Below, piece after piece: positions 50,956-60,169 of a stretch of 64,000 bases of DNA; within the stretch, counting starts at the first letter, position 1; every line of letters begins with the position of its first letter. Below the pieces are notes generated by a model, which worked only from the letters and a program-made list of their open reading frames with translations, ran no database searches and was not told where the DNA came from. Origin of the DNA: Streptococcaceae bacterium (lineage in GTDB: Bacteria; Bacillota; Bacilli; Lactobacillales; Streptococcaceae); contig JAKVKP010000004.1 in assembly GCA_022484805.1 (NCBI GenBank), positions 62,001 through 126,000 on the forward strand, in the 5' to 3' direction. The translations under genes and the position numbers were made by a program.

Positions 50956-51426
50956 CTAAAAAATCCAGCCACCTAATTTAGCCTTTGGGTACATTTTAAG
51001 CATACTTTCCCACTGAACAACAAATACATCGGCAATTGGATAAACCAAACGACCCGAAAGCGATTTACTCTCTATATTAGCAAAAGTTTCAATATAAATC
51101 ACTTTACGCCTAAACAATTTTGCAATATAGCACATCGGTACTGCAGTATGTGCACCGGTCGTCACAACAACTGATGGCTGATATTTTAGAAAAATTGCAA
51201 GACTTTTTAGACAATTGTATGGAAAAATAAAGGCATAGGCCAATAAATGATGCTTTGTTCCGTATTTTAAAAAAGAAACTCGATTGTCATATGTCGCCTT
51301 CAATGAAAAGTTAGCTTCTGTCTTTTCAGTAACTAGCCGATAATCATAATATGAGAAAATAGCCTTTAGCTGAAGCAATTCAGTTAGATGGCCACCAGTA
51401 CTTGAAATAAACATTACTTTTTTCAT
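50956..51426 (-). CDS. Glycosyltransferase membrane subunit, Alg14/Cps14F type
   Basis: A 156-residue protein: the SSTGGHLTELLQLKAIF motif near the start, a central membrane-associated helix (AYAFIFPYNCLKSLAIF), VVTTGAHTAVPMCYIAKL, and YIETFANIESKSLSGRLVYPIADVFVVQW. These match the Alg14-like anchor subunit that recruits the Alg13-like catalytic subunit. I chose ATG 51426 (MKKVMFIS), six bases after AGAGGAA. It lies between rmlD and its catalytic partner. Confidence 0.88.
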   Translation of the reverse strand: MKKVMFISSTGGHLTELLQLKAIFSYYDYRLVTEKTEANFSLKATYDNRVSFLKYGTKHHLLAYAFIFPYNCLKSLAIFLKYQPSVVVTTGAHTAVPMCYIAKLFRRKVIYIETFANIESKSLSGRLVYPIADVFVVQWESMLKMYPKAKLGGWIF

Positions 51427-51459
51427 CTCAATTCCTCTCACTATTAATCAAACCAGTAG

Positions 51460-52302
51460 TTATTGTGCTTCGTTTGCTAACATTCCCTTTAAAGCTTCCT
51501 GCCAAGTAGGAATGACAAAGCCGGTAGCTTTGGCTTTCGTTAAATCAAGCACTGAGTATTGTGGGCGTTTCGCCTTCTGTGGATACTCTTCACTTGTTAC
51601 AGGAGCAACCTCAACGTCTGTATCCTTAAGAATCTCTTTAGCAAAATCATACCATGTACACGCATCATCATTTGATAGATGATAATAGCCAAATTCTTGC
51701 TTCGTATCCACCAAATAAGTTATAAATTCAGCTAAAGTTCGCGTCCAAGTTGGTCTACCATATTGATCATTCACAACTGTAATCTTAGGATGCGATTGCG
51801 CTAATTTTTGCATAGTGAAGACAAAATTATGACCGTAATTACCAAAAACCCAGCTCGTTCTAATAATATAAAACTTTGAGGCATACTTCTCAATTGCTTC
51901 CTCACCTAAGCGCTTAGTACGACCATATTCATTTTGTGGATTCGTTTTTTCATCCACCGAATATTCGCCATCTTTTTTAGTGCCATCAAAAACATAATCT
52001 GTTGAAATATAAATCACTAGTGCGCCAACTGCCTCAGCCGCTTTAGCAATATTTTCAGTTCCCGTTACATTAATTTTATAATCTAATGCCTTACCTTCAT
52101 CTTCAGCCTTATCAACTGCAGTATAGGCAGCACAATGAAAAACAATTGTTGGCTTCATTTGATTAAATTTTTCAATCACCTGTGCTTCATCAGTAATATC
52201 CAGTTCAGCAACATCAGTTCCTGTATAAGTAATACCTCGTTCATCTAGTAAATAACGTAATTCTGTCCCTAGCTGCCCACTTGCTCCAGTAATTAATATC
52301 AT
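51460..52302 (-). CDS. rmlD: dTDP-4-dehydrorhamnose reductase
   Basis: A 280-residue extended short-chain dehydrogenase making dTDP-L-rhamnose, the last step of the RmlABCD pathway. The nucleotide-binding GASGQLGTELRYLL, the YISTDYVFDGTK segment, the catalytic YGRTK (Tyr-x-x-x-Lys) and RTSWVFG are intact. rmlA, rmlB and rmlC are not in the window. It heads the glycosyltransferase operon, pointing to a rhamnose-containing wall polysaccharide or exopolysaccharide. AGGAGAG precedes the ATG. Confidence 0.94.
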   Translation of the reverse strand: MILITGASGQLGTELRYLLDERGITYTGTDVAELDITDEAQVIEKFNQMKPTIVFHCAAYTAVDKAEDEGKALDYKINVTGTENIAKAAEAVGALVIYISTDYVFDGTKKDGEYSVDEKTNPQNEYGRTKRLGEEAIEKYASKFYIIRTSWVFGNYGHNFVFTMQKLAQSHPKITVVNDQYGRPTWTRTLAEFITYLVDTKQEFGYYHLSNDDACTWYDFAKEILKDTDVEVAPVTSEEYPQKAKRPQYSVLDLTKAKATGFVIPTWQEALKGMLANEAQ

Positions 52303-52512
52303 TAAATTTTCTCTCCTAGCTTAATATAATTATGGCTACATTCCTGTCTTATTTTAACATATTCGCGATTATTTTGACGACTTTTCATTTTTTTGTCAAA
52401 GTCATCATTAAAATCAACCAGACAGGTAATTTTATGCTAATATTTATTTAAACATTTTTAACTAAAATTAACATTAATTCTTATCTAAATATAAGATTTG
52501 TGAGGTTCGATT

Positions 52513-53250
52513 ATGGATGCAAAATTTAGCGCCAAAACAGCACTATTAGCCGGTAAAATTTTAATGGAAAATAATGCAGAAATGCACCGAATTGAAGACT
52601 GTATTCGAAGAATTGGAGAAACTGAGGGTATAGAAATTACAAGCTATACAACTCAAACAGGCATCTTTGTCAATATCGAACAATATGACATCATGATGTT
52701 GAGAAACGTCACTCGCCGTGTTACAAACCTTGAAAAAATTGCACAGGTCAATCAAGCAATCCGCGATTTTTCAACTAACCAATCTAGCATCATCGAGCTC
52801 CATCAGCGATTAGAAGTAATTGAAACTGAAAACTTCTTCTTTCCCGCTTGGCTTGAGGTACTCGCCGCCGGAATCGTAAGTGCTTCATTAATGATGCTTT
52901 TAAATGGCAAATTTACTGACTTTTTCCCAACCTTTTTAATTGGCAGTCTCAGCTATATTGTTTACTTACTAACATCTATGCGTTTTGGGTTAAAATTTCT
53001 CGCCGAAATTCTCGCTGCAATCGTTATTGGTAGTCTCGCCGCATTATTTCAATATTATAATTGGATAACGCAAATAAATGCTGTACTAACTGGAGCAGTC
53101 ATGCCATTAGTCCCCGGCGTATTAATTACCAATTCCATTCGTGACTTACTTTCTGGTCACCTAATTAGTGGACTATCTCGGGGAGCTGAGGCAACGATTA
53201 CCGTCTTAATGATTGCTTTTGGCATTGTCTTTACACTCAAATTATTTTAG
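52513..53250 (+). CDS. Threonine/serine exporter, N-terminal half (ThrE/YjjP type)
   Basis: A 245-residue protein: a cytosolic start (AKTALLAGKILMENNAEMHRIEDCI) with the family's conserved helix and TSYTTQTGIFVNI, then five membrane helices from about residue 115. This is the YjjP/DUF1212 half of the split ThrE family. Fused members in Corynebacterium export threonine and serine. The other half is the next gene, 19 bases downstream. GAGG lies before the ATG. Confidence 0.85.
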   Translation: MDAKFSAKTALLAGKILMENNAEMHRIEDCIRRIGETEGIEITSYTTQTGIFVNIEQYDIMMLRNVTRRVTNLEKIAQVNQAIRDFSTNQSSIIELHQRLEVIETENFFFPAWLEVLAAGIVSASLMMLLNGKFTDFFPTFLIGSLSYIVYLLTSMRFGLKFLAEILAAIVIGSLAALFQYYNWITQINAVLTGAVMPLVPGVLITNSIRDLLSGHLISGLSRGAEATITVLMIAFGIVFTLKLF

Positions 53251-53269
53251 GAATTATGAAAGGAAGCCT

Positions 53270-53704
53270 ATGCTTATTCAACTTATTTTTAGCTTCTTTG
53301 GTTCGCTCGCATTTGGTGTTATTGCCAACGTTCCAAGGCGTAGTTTGCTAGCTGGTGGATTCACAGGGATGATTGGTTGGTTAATCTATTTGGCATTTCA
53401 AAAAATAGAATTAGGCGTCGCTTTCTCAACCTTAATTGCTTCAATCGCCATCGGTTTGACTAGCAAACTCTTCGCCAAAAAATTTAAACTACCAGTCACC
53501 ATTTTTAATATTCCGGGAATTATTCCCTTAGTTCCTGGAGGCTTAGCATATGAAGCAATTAACCACTTTGGACTTGGCAGCTATGCTATCGGTATTGAAA
53601 AAATGATTGATACAATTGCTATCGGTCTCGCCATTGCAATTGGTCTAATCATCAGTGAAGCATTTGAATTTAAGATAAATAAAAAGCAATCAACTCGTCA
53701 GTGA
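53270..53704 (+). CDS. Threonine/serine exporter, C-terminal half (ThrE/YjjB type)
   Basis: A 144-residue membrane protein with four to five helices: FGSLAFGVIANVPRRSLLAGGFTGMIGW and FNIPGIIPLVPGGLAYEAI are family landmarks of the DUF3815/YjjB half. It is expected to form a complex with the preceding protein. I chose ATG 53270 after AAAGGAA. A longer in-frame start overlaps the upstream gene but has no ribosome site. An imperfect hairpin lies at the gene end. Confidence 0.86.
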   Translation: MLIQLIFSFFGSLAFGVIANVPRRSLLAGGFTGMIGWLIYLAFQKIELGVAFSTLIASIAIGLTSKLFAKKFKLPVTIFNIPGIIPLVPGGLAYEAINHFGLGSYAIGIEKMIDTIAIGLAIAIGLIISEAFEFKINKKQSTRQ

Positions 53705-53740
53705 TTACATCTTATCACACGAATTGCTTGCTTTCTTTAA
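53685..53740 (+). terminator. Possible terminator at the end of the exporter pair
   Basis: Nested stems: AAGCAAT with ATTGCTT, CGT with ACG, and GTGAT with ATCAC, followed by GCTTTCTTT. The first arm lies inside the end of the coding region. Confidence 0.5.
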
Positions 53741-54086
53741 TCAATAAATTTCCGTTTTATCATTCATTCAATCTCGTGCAGTTTTCATGTTTAGAGACCT
53801 CCCTCAAGTTAACCATTTAATTTCTCCAGGCTAAAACTCAGAGAATAGATACAAATTCATTAAAATAAAATACTGGAAATAACTGATATAATCTAAAAGA
53901 GAGATCATTTATTTTTAATCAGCAGCCGTGAATCGAGCTGAAAATTAACTGTTAAAGCGTATTCATGATATAATTTTCAGATATACAAAACATTCATATA
54001 TTATCATAAAAAAATTATAGATAGCCTTAGCTTAAGGTAAAAAATTACATTATTATCTATCAAAATTCTGACAGTCTGGAGTCCTG
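53741..54086 (+). other. AT-rich spacer with a promoter for the lipid kinase gene
   Basis: About 345 bases without a gene. TATAAT at 53969-53974 with TTAACT 18 bases upstream is a plausible promoter. A small palindrome, CCTTA-GC-TTAAGG, lies at about 54023-54035. Nothing else is recognised. Confidence 0.5.
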
Positions 54087-54992
54087 ATGAGCTATTATCA
54101 TATTATTGTTAATCAAGAAGCTGGCAATTCTAAGAACAAAACAAAAATACAACAAATTTATAATCAGCTGACTTCCGAAAAGAAAAATTTCAAAATCTAC
54201 CAGACCCGATATGCGGGTGAAGAAGAGCAAATCGCAAAACACATTGTTTCAATTATGGCAGAATCCGATCGCATTCTTGTTATAGGAGGTGATGGCACAC
54301 TTTCAAATGTATTACAAGGCGTTGGTGAAGTCGCTGTTGGGTACATTGCCACAGGAACCGGTAATGATTTTGCTAAGGGGGTTCACTTAACATTAGAGCC
54401 ATTGGCTGCATTAAAGCAATTTGAATTAAGCAAAGGAAAAAAATTAAATGTCATAAGTTATAAAATAAATAATAAAGCACATTTAGCACTTAATAACGTT
54501 GGTGTTGGACTAGATGCTGCTGTTGTCGCCAAAACTAATCAATCAAAATCTAAAAAAATATTGAATCGTTTACACCTTGGCAATCTCTCATATATCGTCA
54601 TTTTATTTCGATTGCTTTTCCAGCAGCAACCATTTCCTGTCGAAATCACAACCGATGATTATTTCCTAAGAGTTGACAATGCTTTTTTACTAACAATTAC
54701 CAATCATCCATACTTTGGTGGCGGGATTCCACTATGGCCCGATGCTGATATTTATAGTAATAAAATCGATATCGTTTTAATTAAAAGGTATAATATATTC
54801 AAGCTACTCTATCTACTAATCCTAATTGTGACACGCCGTCAAATGAACCACTCAGATATTATTCATTTAAAAACAGATCATTTAAGAATCAAAATATTAA
54901 ATCCTGAATATTTGCAGGCAGATGGCGAAGATGCGCCACAAAAACCCTACGAAATTCAATTTAATACTCAAGAACATAATTTTTGGCTATAA
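54087..54992 (+). CDS. Diacylglycerol/lipid kinase (DgkB/YegS/BmrU family)
   Basis: A 301-residue enzyme of the diacylglycerol kinase catalytic-domain family. YHIIVNQEAGNSKNKTK at the N-terminus, the nucleotide-binding GGDGTLSNVLQG, GTGNDFAKG and the late ADGEDAPQ loop are present. Members phosphorylate diacylglycerol or other lipids, recycling lipid carriers made by lipoteichoic acid synthesis; the substrate is not decided here. GGAG lies six bases before the ATG. It is a single gene followed by a strong two-way terminator. Confidence 0.9.
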   Translation: MSYYHIIVNQEAGNSKNKTKIQQIYNQLTSEKKNFKIYQTRYAGEEEQIAKHIVSIMAESDRILVIGGDGTLSNVLQGVGEVAVGYIATGTGNDFAKGVHLTLEPLAALKQFELSKGKKLNVISYKINNKAHLALNNVGVGLDAAVVAKTNQSKSKKILNRLHLGNLSYIVILFRLLFQQQPFPVEITTDDYFLRVDNAFLLTITNHPYFGGGIPLWPDADIYSNKIDIVLIKRYNIFKLLYLLILIVTRRQMNHSDIIHLKTDHLRIKILNPEYLQADGEDAPQKPYEIQFNTQEHNFWL

Positions 54993-55001
54993 AAATAATC
55001 C

Positions 55002-55035
55002 CTTGGCAAGGCTGATAATATCCAGTCTTGCCAAG
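55002..55035. terminator. Bidirectional terminator between the lipid kinase and the wal operon
   Basis: CTTGGCAAGGCTG pairs with CCAGTCTTGCCAAG over a small loop. AT-rich flanks lie on both sides. It ends the plus-strand gene and walRKHI. Confidence 0.8.
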
Positions 55036-55068
55036 AGATTTATTTGATTTGCATAAATTTACCAATAA

Positions 55069-55911
55069 TTATTCTGATTCATTAATTTTGGTGACTGTTG
55101 TCTCTGTAATAATATTGCTATTAAGTGCATTAACTTTTTCTATTTGAGTTGTTTTATTCGATTTAACCTCTGACTGTACCTTAACGAACCAAGTTGGTAC
55201 ATAAACATTTTCACGATTTAATTCAATAATACGCGTATAGCCTAGCTGTAAAGAAAGAATCTTTGATTTTTCCGGAATTCTCAAATTATTGTACAAAGCA
55301 ATAATAGCTTCACGTTCTGAAATCAAATCCTCTGCCTCACGCAATGGTTTAATATTAATTAAATAATTTTGAGAAATAAGTGTAAACTTATACAGGTTAT
55401 CCGTAACGGTCAAATCTAGTACCGTGCGACTATTTTCATCCAAAAATGGTAGAGATTTATATGATTGTGAAAGTACAATTTCCCCTTCTTTTTTATCATA
55501 ATATGAAAATGAAGATAAATAACTGTACTCCGAAGCATTATAAATGGATGTACTTTTTTTAAGTAATTGCTTAATTGCAGCGTCATCCACTTTCTTGTCC
55601 AAATAAATGACATTAGTTGGCGTTGCTTTAATTTCACCATTTGAACTTTCAACTATATTTTTAACATCTAAGTTTTTAAATTCTGTCACAAGCTCTTTTT
55701 TTTCAGCGCTTAAATAATAGCCCTTTTGATGCTTAGTTGATAAGGTATCCACCTCAATATCATCTTTTTCTAAGCGGTACTCAATATTTGATTTAATTTG
55801 ATTCGACACCGAGCCATATTTTGCACGATTTTCTTGATAAATACTAAATAGGAAAAAATTTAATATTACAAAAACCGCAATAAAAATATTTTGTATGTTT
55901 TTAAAATCCAT
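55069..55911 (-). CDS. walI: WalK regulatory protein WalI (YycI)
   Basis: A 280-residue membrane-anchored protein: short N-terminus, one membrane helix (residues 9-24, IFIAVFVILNFFLFSIYQ), then an extracellular YycI domain with beta-rich repeats. In Bacillus it forms, with WalH, a complex with WalK that restrains the kinase. The position after walH, with nine bases between, and the GAGGTGAG site before ATG fit the operon. Identification rests on layout and neighbours more than on a single motif. Confidence 0.88.
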   Translation of the reverse strand: MDFKNIQNIFIAVFVILNFFLFSIYQENRAKYGSVSNQIKSNIEYRLEKDDIEVDTLSTKHQKGYYLSAEKKELVTEFKNLDVKNIVESSNGEIKATPTNVIYLDKKVDDAAIKQLLKKSTSIYNASEYSYLSSFSYYDKKEGEIVLSQSYKSLPFLDENSRTVLDLTVTDNLYKFTLISQNYLINIKPLREAEDLISEREAIIALYNNLRIPEKSKILSLQLGYTRIIELNRENVYVPTWFVKVQSEVKSNKTTQIEKVNALNSNIITETTVTKINESE

Positions 55912-55919
55912 GACTCACC

Positions 55920-57176
55920 TCACATTAAATCCGACGTATCGCGCCATTCGTTATCAATCTTAACAAACCATTCTGGAACCAATTCAACAACCTGTGTATT
56001 ATCCCCTAAGCTATGCCAAGTGTAGCCAATACAAATATTTTCAATCTTAACTGAGGGGTCCTTGGTTTTTATCGCATCAATAATCGTTTGACTTGGTTTT
56101 AAAGAAATCGTCGCATCCGTTGGAATAGGCACTTGAATGGCCTCCAAATTAGTTCTAACTGTTTGCACCGATTGTTTAGCATTAACTTCAAAAGTAATTT
56201 GTCCTTTATAATCCTGATTAATAATTGGATAACCTTCAATAAACATTAGATACTGCAAATAATTATCATTTTTTTCAAACAATCTTAAATTAGTCAATTC
56301 TTTACTTACCGCTTTGACATAGGTTAAGCTGTCCTCCAAGCTTTTTTCTTTTTTACCAATTTCCTTGAAAGTAACAATTCCAGTATTTTCATTAACAATC
56401 AACCGAGTAGAATCGTTACCAAGATAGTTAACCTCTGCTTGTGAATCAATCGTTTGAACTTCATTATTATTACCGAAAAATAAAGTTTTAAAAATATTCT
56501 GCGCTTGGGTGCTATATATATAATTATATTTTTTTAGTGTTATCTGATCTTGATACAAATACATGAGATGATTATCAATTTGATTTAGCGTAACGGGTAT
56601 TGTTTCAATACCATCTTGATTAATCAGCTTAGTAAGTTTATCCTGAGAAAATTCTACCGTAGTTTCAAGCATCGATCTATTATCGTCATTATAAAAAATT
56701 AATTTATTTTGCTTAGCATTAATCGCAATTCTATTAAAAGCCTTCATTGAAATATCTGACTCATCAAGATTTAATTCATAATATTTAATATAATTATCTA
56801 AAGTAAACGCATATGGATAAACAAGTTCAATTTGCCCAGTCTCATTAATCGCTTCTGAATAATTAGTAGCCGATAACATCTCCAGTTGGCCAATTTTTTC
56901 AAAATTCATATTGGAAATTTGATCCTGAACTTTTTTGATTAAACCATTACCAATTAGAATATTCGATTGACCCGATTCATGTTGAACAATTTGATTTGCT
57001 AAAAATAATTTTTTAGTATCCAATTCGGTTGTATCCTTAACCTGATTCACCTGATTGGTTACCTTTTCACCAGTTACAGGATGTAGCCAAACATTATAAG
57101 TAAAGAAAAGGCTTAATGAAACCAGAAAAATAAGTAAAATCACGCGAATTCGATCAATCCAAATATTACGCTCCAT
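55920..57176 (-). CDS. walH: WalK regulatory protein WalH (YycH)
   Basis: A 418-residue protein with one N-terminal membrane helix (RVILLIFLVSLSLFFTYNVW) and a large extracellular YycH domain. Its ATG 57176 shares a base with the walK stop codon (TGATG), with GAGGAG upstream, so translation is coupled; a GTG further upstream would overlap walK more. In Bacillus, WalH and WalI interact with WalK at the membrane and modulate its activity. Such a protein is not in streptococci, which helps place the organism. Confidence 0.9.
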   Translation of the reverse strand: MERNIWIDRIRVILLIFLVSLSLFFTYNVWLHPVTGEKVTNQVNQVKDTTELDTKKLFLANQIVQHESGQSNILIGNGLIKKVQDQISNMNFEKIGQLEMLSATNYSEAINETGQIELVYPYAFTLDNYIKYYELNLDESDISMKAFNRIAINAKQNKLIFYNDDNRSMLETTVEFSQDKLTKLINQDGIETIPVTLNQIDNHLMYLYQDQITLKKYNYIYSTQAQNIFKTLFFGNNNEVQTIDSQAEVNYLGNDSTRLIVNENTGIVTFKEIGKKEKSLEDSLTYVKAVSKELTNLRLFEKNDNYLQYLMFIEGYPIINQDYKGQITFEVNAKQSVQTVRTNLEAIQVPIPTDATISLKPSQTIIDAIKTKDPSVKIENICIGYTWHSLGDNTQVVELVPEWFVKIDNEWRDTSDLM

Positions 57177-59017
57177 CAATCCCACTCCTCTACTTCAAAA
57201 TCTGCTTGCTCAGGTAAGACAAGGGTAAAGGTTGAGCCCTCACCTTCTTGACTTTTTGCCCATATATAACCCCGATGAGCTTTCATTACTTCACGAGCAA
57301 TCGCTAAGCCCAAGCCTGTACCACCTTGTTTGCGCGCACGTGCCTTGTCCACCCGATAAAATCGATCAAATATTTTACCAAGATCCTTGCGTGGAATGCC
57401 CATACCTTCATCCGTTACGCTCAAAATAACCTGGTGCTGAACAGTTTTAAGTCGAACCGTGATAACTCCACCATCTGGAGAATATTTAATTGCATTATTC
57501 ATCACATTATCTATTACCTGAGTCATTTTATCTGTATCTACCTCAACCCAAGCCGTTTCTAACTGAAAATCACGCTCAATAATATATTTCTTCAAATCGC
57601 TATCATTATTCATCATTTGATCAAAACGATTTAAAGCAAATTCAACTAAATTAACGAAATTGACAATCTCTAAATCCAAATGAACATTACCATCATCCAT
57701 TCTTGATAAATTCAATAAATCATTAATCATTCGAATCATTCGATTGGTTTCTTCAAGCGAAACATCAATAAATTCAGGCGCTATTTTTTGATCACGCCAT
57801 GCACCATCCTGCAATGCTTCAAGGTAACTTTTAACAGATGTCAAAGGTGTTCTAAGCTCGTGAGAAACATTCGATACAAAATTTCGGCGTTCTCGCTCAT
57901 TCTTTTCTTGCTCAGTGACATCATGCAATACCGCAACTAAACCACTGATAAAGCCTGATTCACGGCGTAATAGAGCAAAATCTGATTTCAAAGAGATAAA
58001 ATCTTCGTTTGCATCCACTCGGTCAATCACAATTTCTGGACGATTTTCTAATAAATCACGCATTGTATATTCTTTTTCTAATTCAAAAAGCTGTAAAATA
58101 GAAGTTCCAATAACATCTGAACGCTCCATATTCAACTGATCCAATGCGGGTTGGTTAATTAAAACTACCTTGCCACGACGATCGGTTGCAATCACACCGT
58201 CAGTCATATAGGTCAAGACATTATTTAGCTTATTTTGTTCACTTTCCATTGTATCCTGTGTCCGCTCAATACGATTGGATAAGAGGTTAAAGGTTGTACC
58301 AAGCTCTGACAGCTCATCTTCACCAACAACCTTAATTTTGCTTGAATAGTCTCCGTAAGCAATCTTGAAAGCCTGCTTTTCCATCTCTTTAATCGGTTTT
58401 GTAATTGATCGAGCAAATAATAAAGCAACAACAACAGCGATTAAACCTGCTACAAAGGACGCACTGTAAAAAATAGTTGCAATATCTTGAACACGATTAT
58501 ATTGCTGACTAATGTCGCTCTTGACATAGATTGCACCTAAAACTGAGTCACCTGTGCTATTTTGGATTGGCTGAACATTGATGTAAACTTGTCGCCCATC
58601 ATCAACAATTTCCTTACGCTTCAGGGTAAAGTCCATTAAATCTAAATAATCATTTTTTTTACCAATTAATTCATCATTGCTTGAGCCCACAGCGGCACGA
58701 ATAACTTCTTTACTATCCACAATTCTCGCTTCTAGAATGTCCGAAGCGTTAAACGATTCCAATTGATTTTGCAAAACTTCATTTTTTTGCTCGTCAGTCT
58801 CTGTCATGTCGCTAAAAATATCGCCTGCACTTGTTGCAAGCTGAGAAACACGATTATTCACTGTCTCCTTATAATCTGAAATCGTGGTCTGCTCTAAATT
58901 TTGAATAAAAATATTGCCAATAATCTCTATTGAGACAAGTAAAATGAGTAAAAATGAAATCGTAATTTTAAAATTAATACTTTTCCAAAATACCCATTTT
59001 TTCTTTTTTCCAATCAA
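57176..59017 (-). CDS. walK: Cell-wall sensor histidine kinase WalK
   Basis: A 613-residue kinase. Membrane helix at about 12-33, extracellular PAS/Cache domain to about 180, second helix near 182-205, HAMP around 205-255, PAS around 260-370, dimerisation domain with SHELRTPLTSVKSYLEAL near residue 388, then the ATPase domain with NNAIKYSPDGG, DEGMGIPRKDLGKIF and GTGLGLAIA. It controls peptidoglycan hydrolases and is usually essential. The start is TTG 59017, after AGGTGG. It is preceded by walR with about 134 bases of spacer, and its stop overlaps walH. Confidence 0.95.
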   Translation of the reverse strand: MIGKKKKWVFWKSINFKITISFLLILLVSIEIIGNIFIQNLEQTTISDYKETVNNRVSQLATSAGDIFSDMTETDEQKNEVLQNQLESFNASDILEARIVDSKEVIRAAVGSSNDELIGKKNDYLDLMDFTLKRKEIVDDGRQVYINVQPIQNSTGDSVLGAIYVKSDISQQYNRVQDIATIFYSASFVAGLIAVVVALLFARSITKPIKEMEKQAFKIAYGDYSSKIKVVGEDELSELGTTFNLLSNRIERTQDTMESEQNKLNNVLTYMTDGVIATDRRGKVVLINQPALDQLNMERSDVIGTSILQLFELEKEYTMRDLLENRPEIVIDRVDANEDFISLKSDFALLRRESGFISGLVAVLHDVTEQEKNERERRNFVSNVSHELRTPLTSVKSYLEALQDGAWRDQKIAPEFIDVSLEETNRMIRMINDLLNLSRMDDGNVHLDLEIVNFVNLVEFALNRFDQMMNNDSDLKKYIIERDFQLETAWVEVDTDKMTQVIDNVMNNAIKYSPDGGVITVRLKTVQHQVILSVTDEGMGIPRKDLGKIFDRFYRVDKARARKQGGTGLGLAIAREVMKAHRGYIWAKSQEGEGSTFTLVLPEQADFEVEEWD

Positions 59018-59151
59018 GCTCTACCCACCTTCCCATTTGAACCCATCTACCAAAGTCCAAGCTTTTTAATATAAAAATTGCCAGAGCCCCTCGCTCTGGC
59101 AGACAGCTCTATTTCATTCAACAATGATTCCTTAGAATTCACTCAAAATAT

Positions 59152-59859
59152 TTAATCAGTTTCTGGATTTCTTAAATAATAACCAACACCACGACGCGTC
59201 ACAAGGTAGACAGGTCGGCTAGGTGAATCTTCAATTTTTTCACGTAGACGCCGAACAGTAACATCCACCGTTCTCACATCACCAAAATAATCATAGCCCC
59301 AAACCACTTGCAATAAATGCTCACGAGTCATTACCTGACCAATATGACTAGCAAGATAATATAGCAACTCAAATTCACGATGCGTTAGTTCAATTTTTTG
59401 ACCACGTTTTGAAATGATATAAGCTTCAGGATGAATTGTTAATTCAGAAATCGTAATATCCTCTTTAGAATCATCTGGATGCTTATTAGGCTCACTATCA
59501 CCACCACGACGCAAGTTTGCCTTAACACGTGCAATCAATTCACGATTTGAAAAAGGTTTGGTCACATAATCATCAGCGCCTAATTCTAAGCCCAAAACCT
59601 TGTCAAATTCTGAATCCTTGGCAGAAACCATAATAATTGGTGTATTGTGCGTCTTACGGATTTCACGAGCCACCTCAAGACCATCTACTTTTGGTAACAT
59701 TAAATCCAGTAAAACCAAATCCGGATGCTCTTCATTAAATTTTTGAATCGCTTCCTCTCCATCAAAAGCTGTTGAAACCTCATAGCCTTCTTTAGTTAGA
59801 TTAAATTTTACAATATCCGAAATCGGTTTTTCATCATCTACAATTAGAATTTTTTTCAA
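59152..59859 (-). CDS. walR: Cell-wall response regulator WalR
   Basis: A 235-residue OmpR/PhoB-type regulator. The receiver [20 protein letters not shown] has the acidic pair, [16 protein letters not shown] the phosphoacceptor Asp, VSAKDSEFD the switch, and [20 protein letters not shown] the Lys. The winged-helix DNA-binding domain is intact ([14 protein letters not shown], then [13 protein letters not shown]). I start it at TTG 59859, six bases after AGGTG, giving the canonical KKILIVDD beginning; an in-frame GTG nine bases earlier lies in the ribosome site. It heads walRKHI. Confidence 0.95.
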   Translation of the reverse strand: MKKILIVDDEKPISDIVKFNLTKEGYEVSTAFDGEEAIQKFNEEHPDLVLLDLMLPKVDGLEVAREIRKTHNTPIIMVSAKDSEFDKVLGLELGADDYVTKPFSNRELIARVKANLRRGGDSEPNKHPDDSKEDITISELTIHPEAYIISKRGQKIELTHREFELLYYLASHIGQVMTREHLLQVVWGYDYFGDVRTVDVTVRRLREKIEDSPSRPVYLVTRRGVGYYLRNPETD

Positions 59860-59889
59860 TCGGTACACCTACTTTCCCATTGTCACCCT

Positions 59890-59918
59890 ATTATAGCTAA
59901 TTTTACCTCAAATGTAAA
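59890..59918 (-). promoter_or_regulatory. Promoter of walRKHI
   Basis: On the minus strand, TTTACA and TATAAT are 17 bases apart, about 30 bases before the walR start. Confidence 0.75.
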
Positions 59919-60076
59919 AGCAAGGCGTTTTAATCAGCAAATAACTGTTCTATTTTATAACTTTTCAAATTTTTTTCATAACAAATAAATAAAGAATTTT
60001 CTTAATTAATCCCCCGCTATACGACACTTATAACCCCTGCAAACGCTACCTTCATCGGTTTTTTTAACTATCCATT

Positions 60077-60105
60077 TTGACATTTACTTTAACCTTTGAT
60101 AAACT
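60077..60105 (+). promoter_or_regulatory. Promoter of the amino-acid transporter operon
   Basis: TTGACA and TAAACT are 17 bases apart. It lies 65 bases before ATG 60170, which supports that start rather than an open frame that begins inside the promoter. Confidence 0.85.
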
Positions 60106-60169
60106 TAAAAAGCGCTATGTTAGATTTTATAACATTCTCTGCAAAATAATAAAAAAGGAAGTGCTCTGT

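Noticed and set aside
52319-52512. Riboswitch or T-box leader before the ThrE pair
   Set aside because: No T-box antiterminator motif, no specifier stem and no terminator hairpin were found; the region is only AT-rich.
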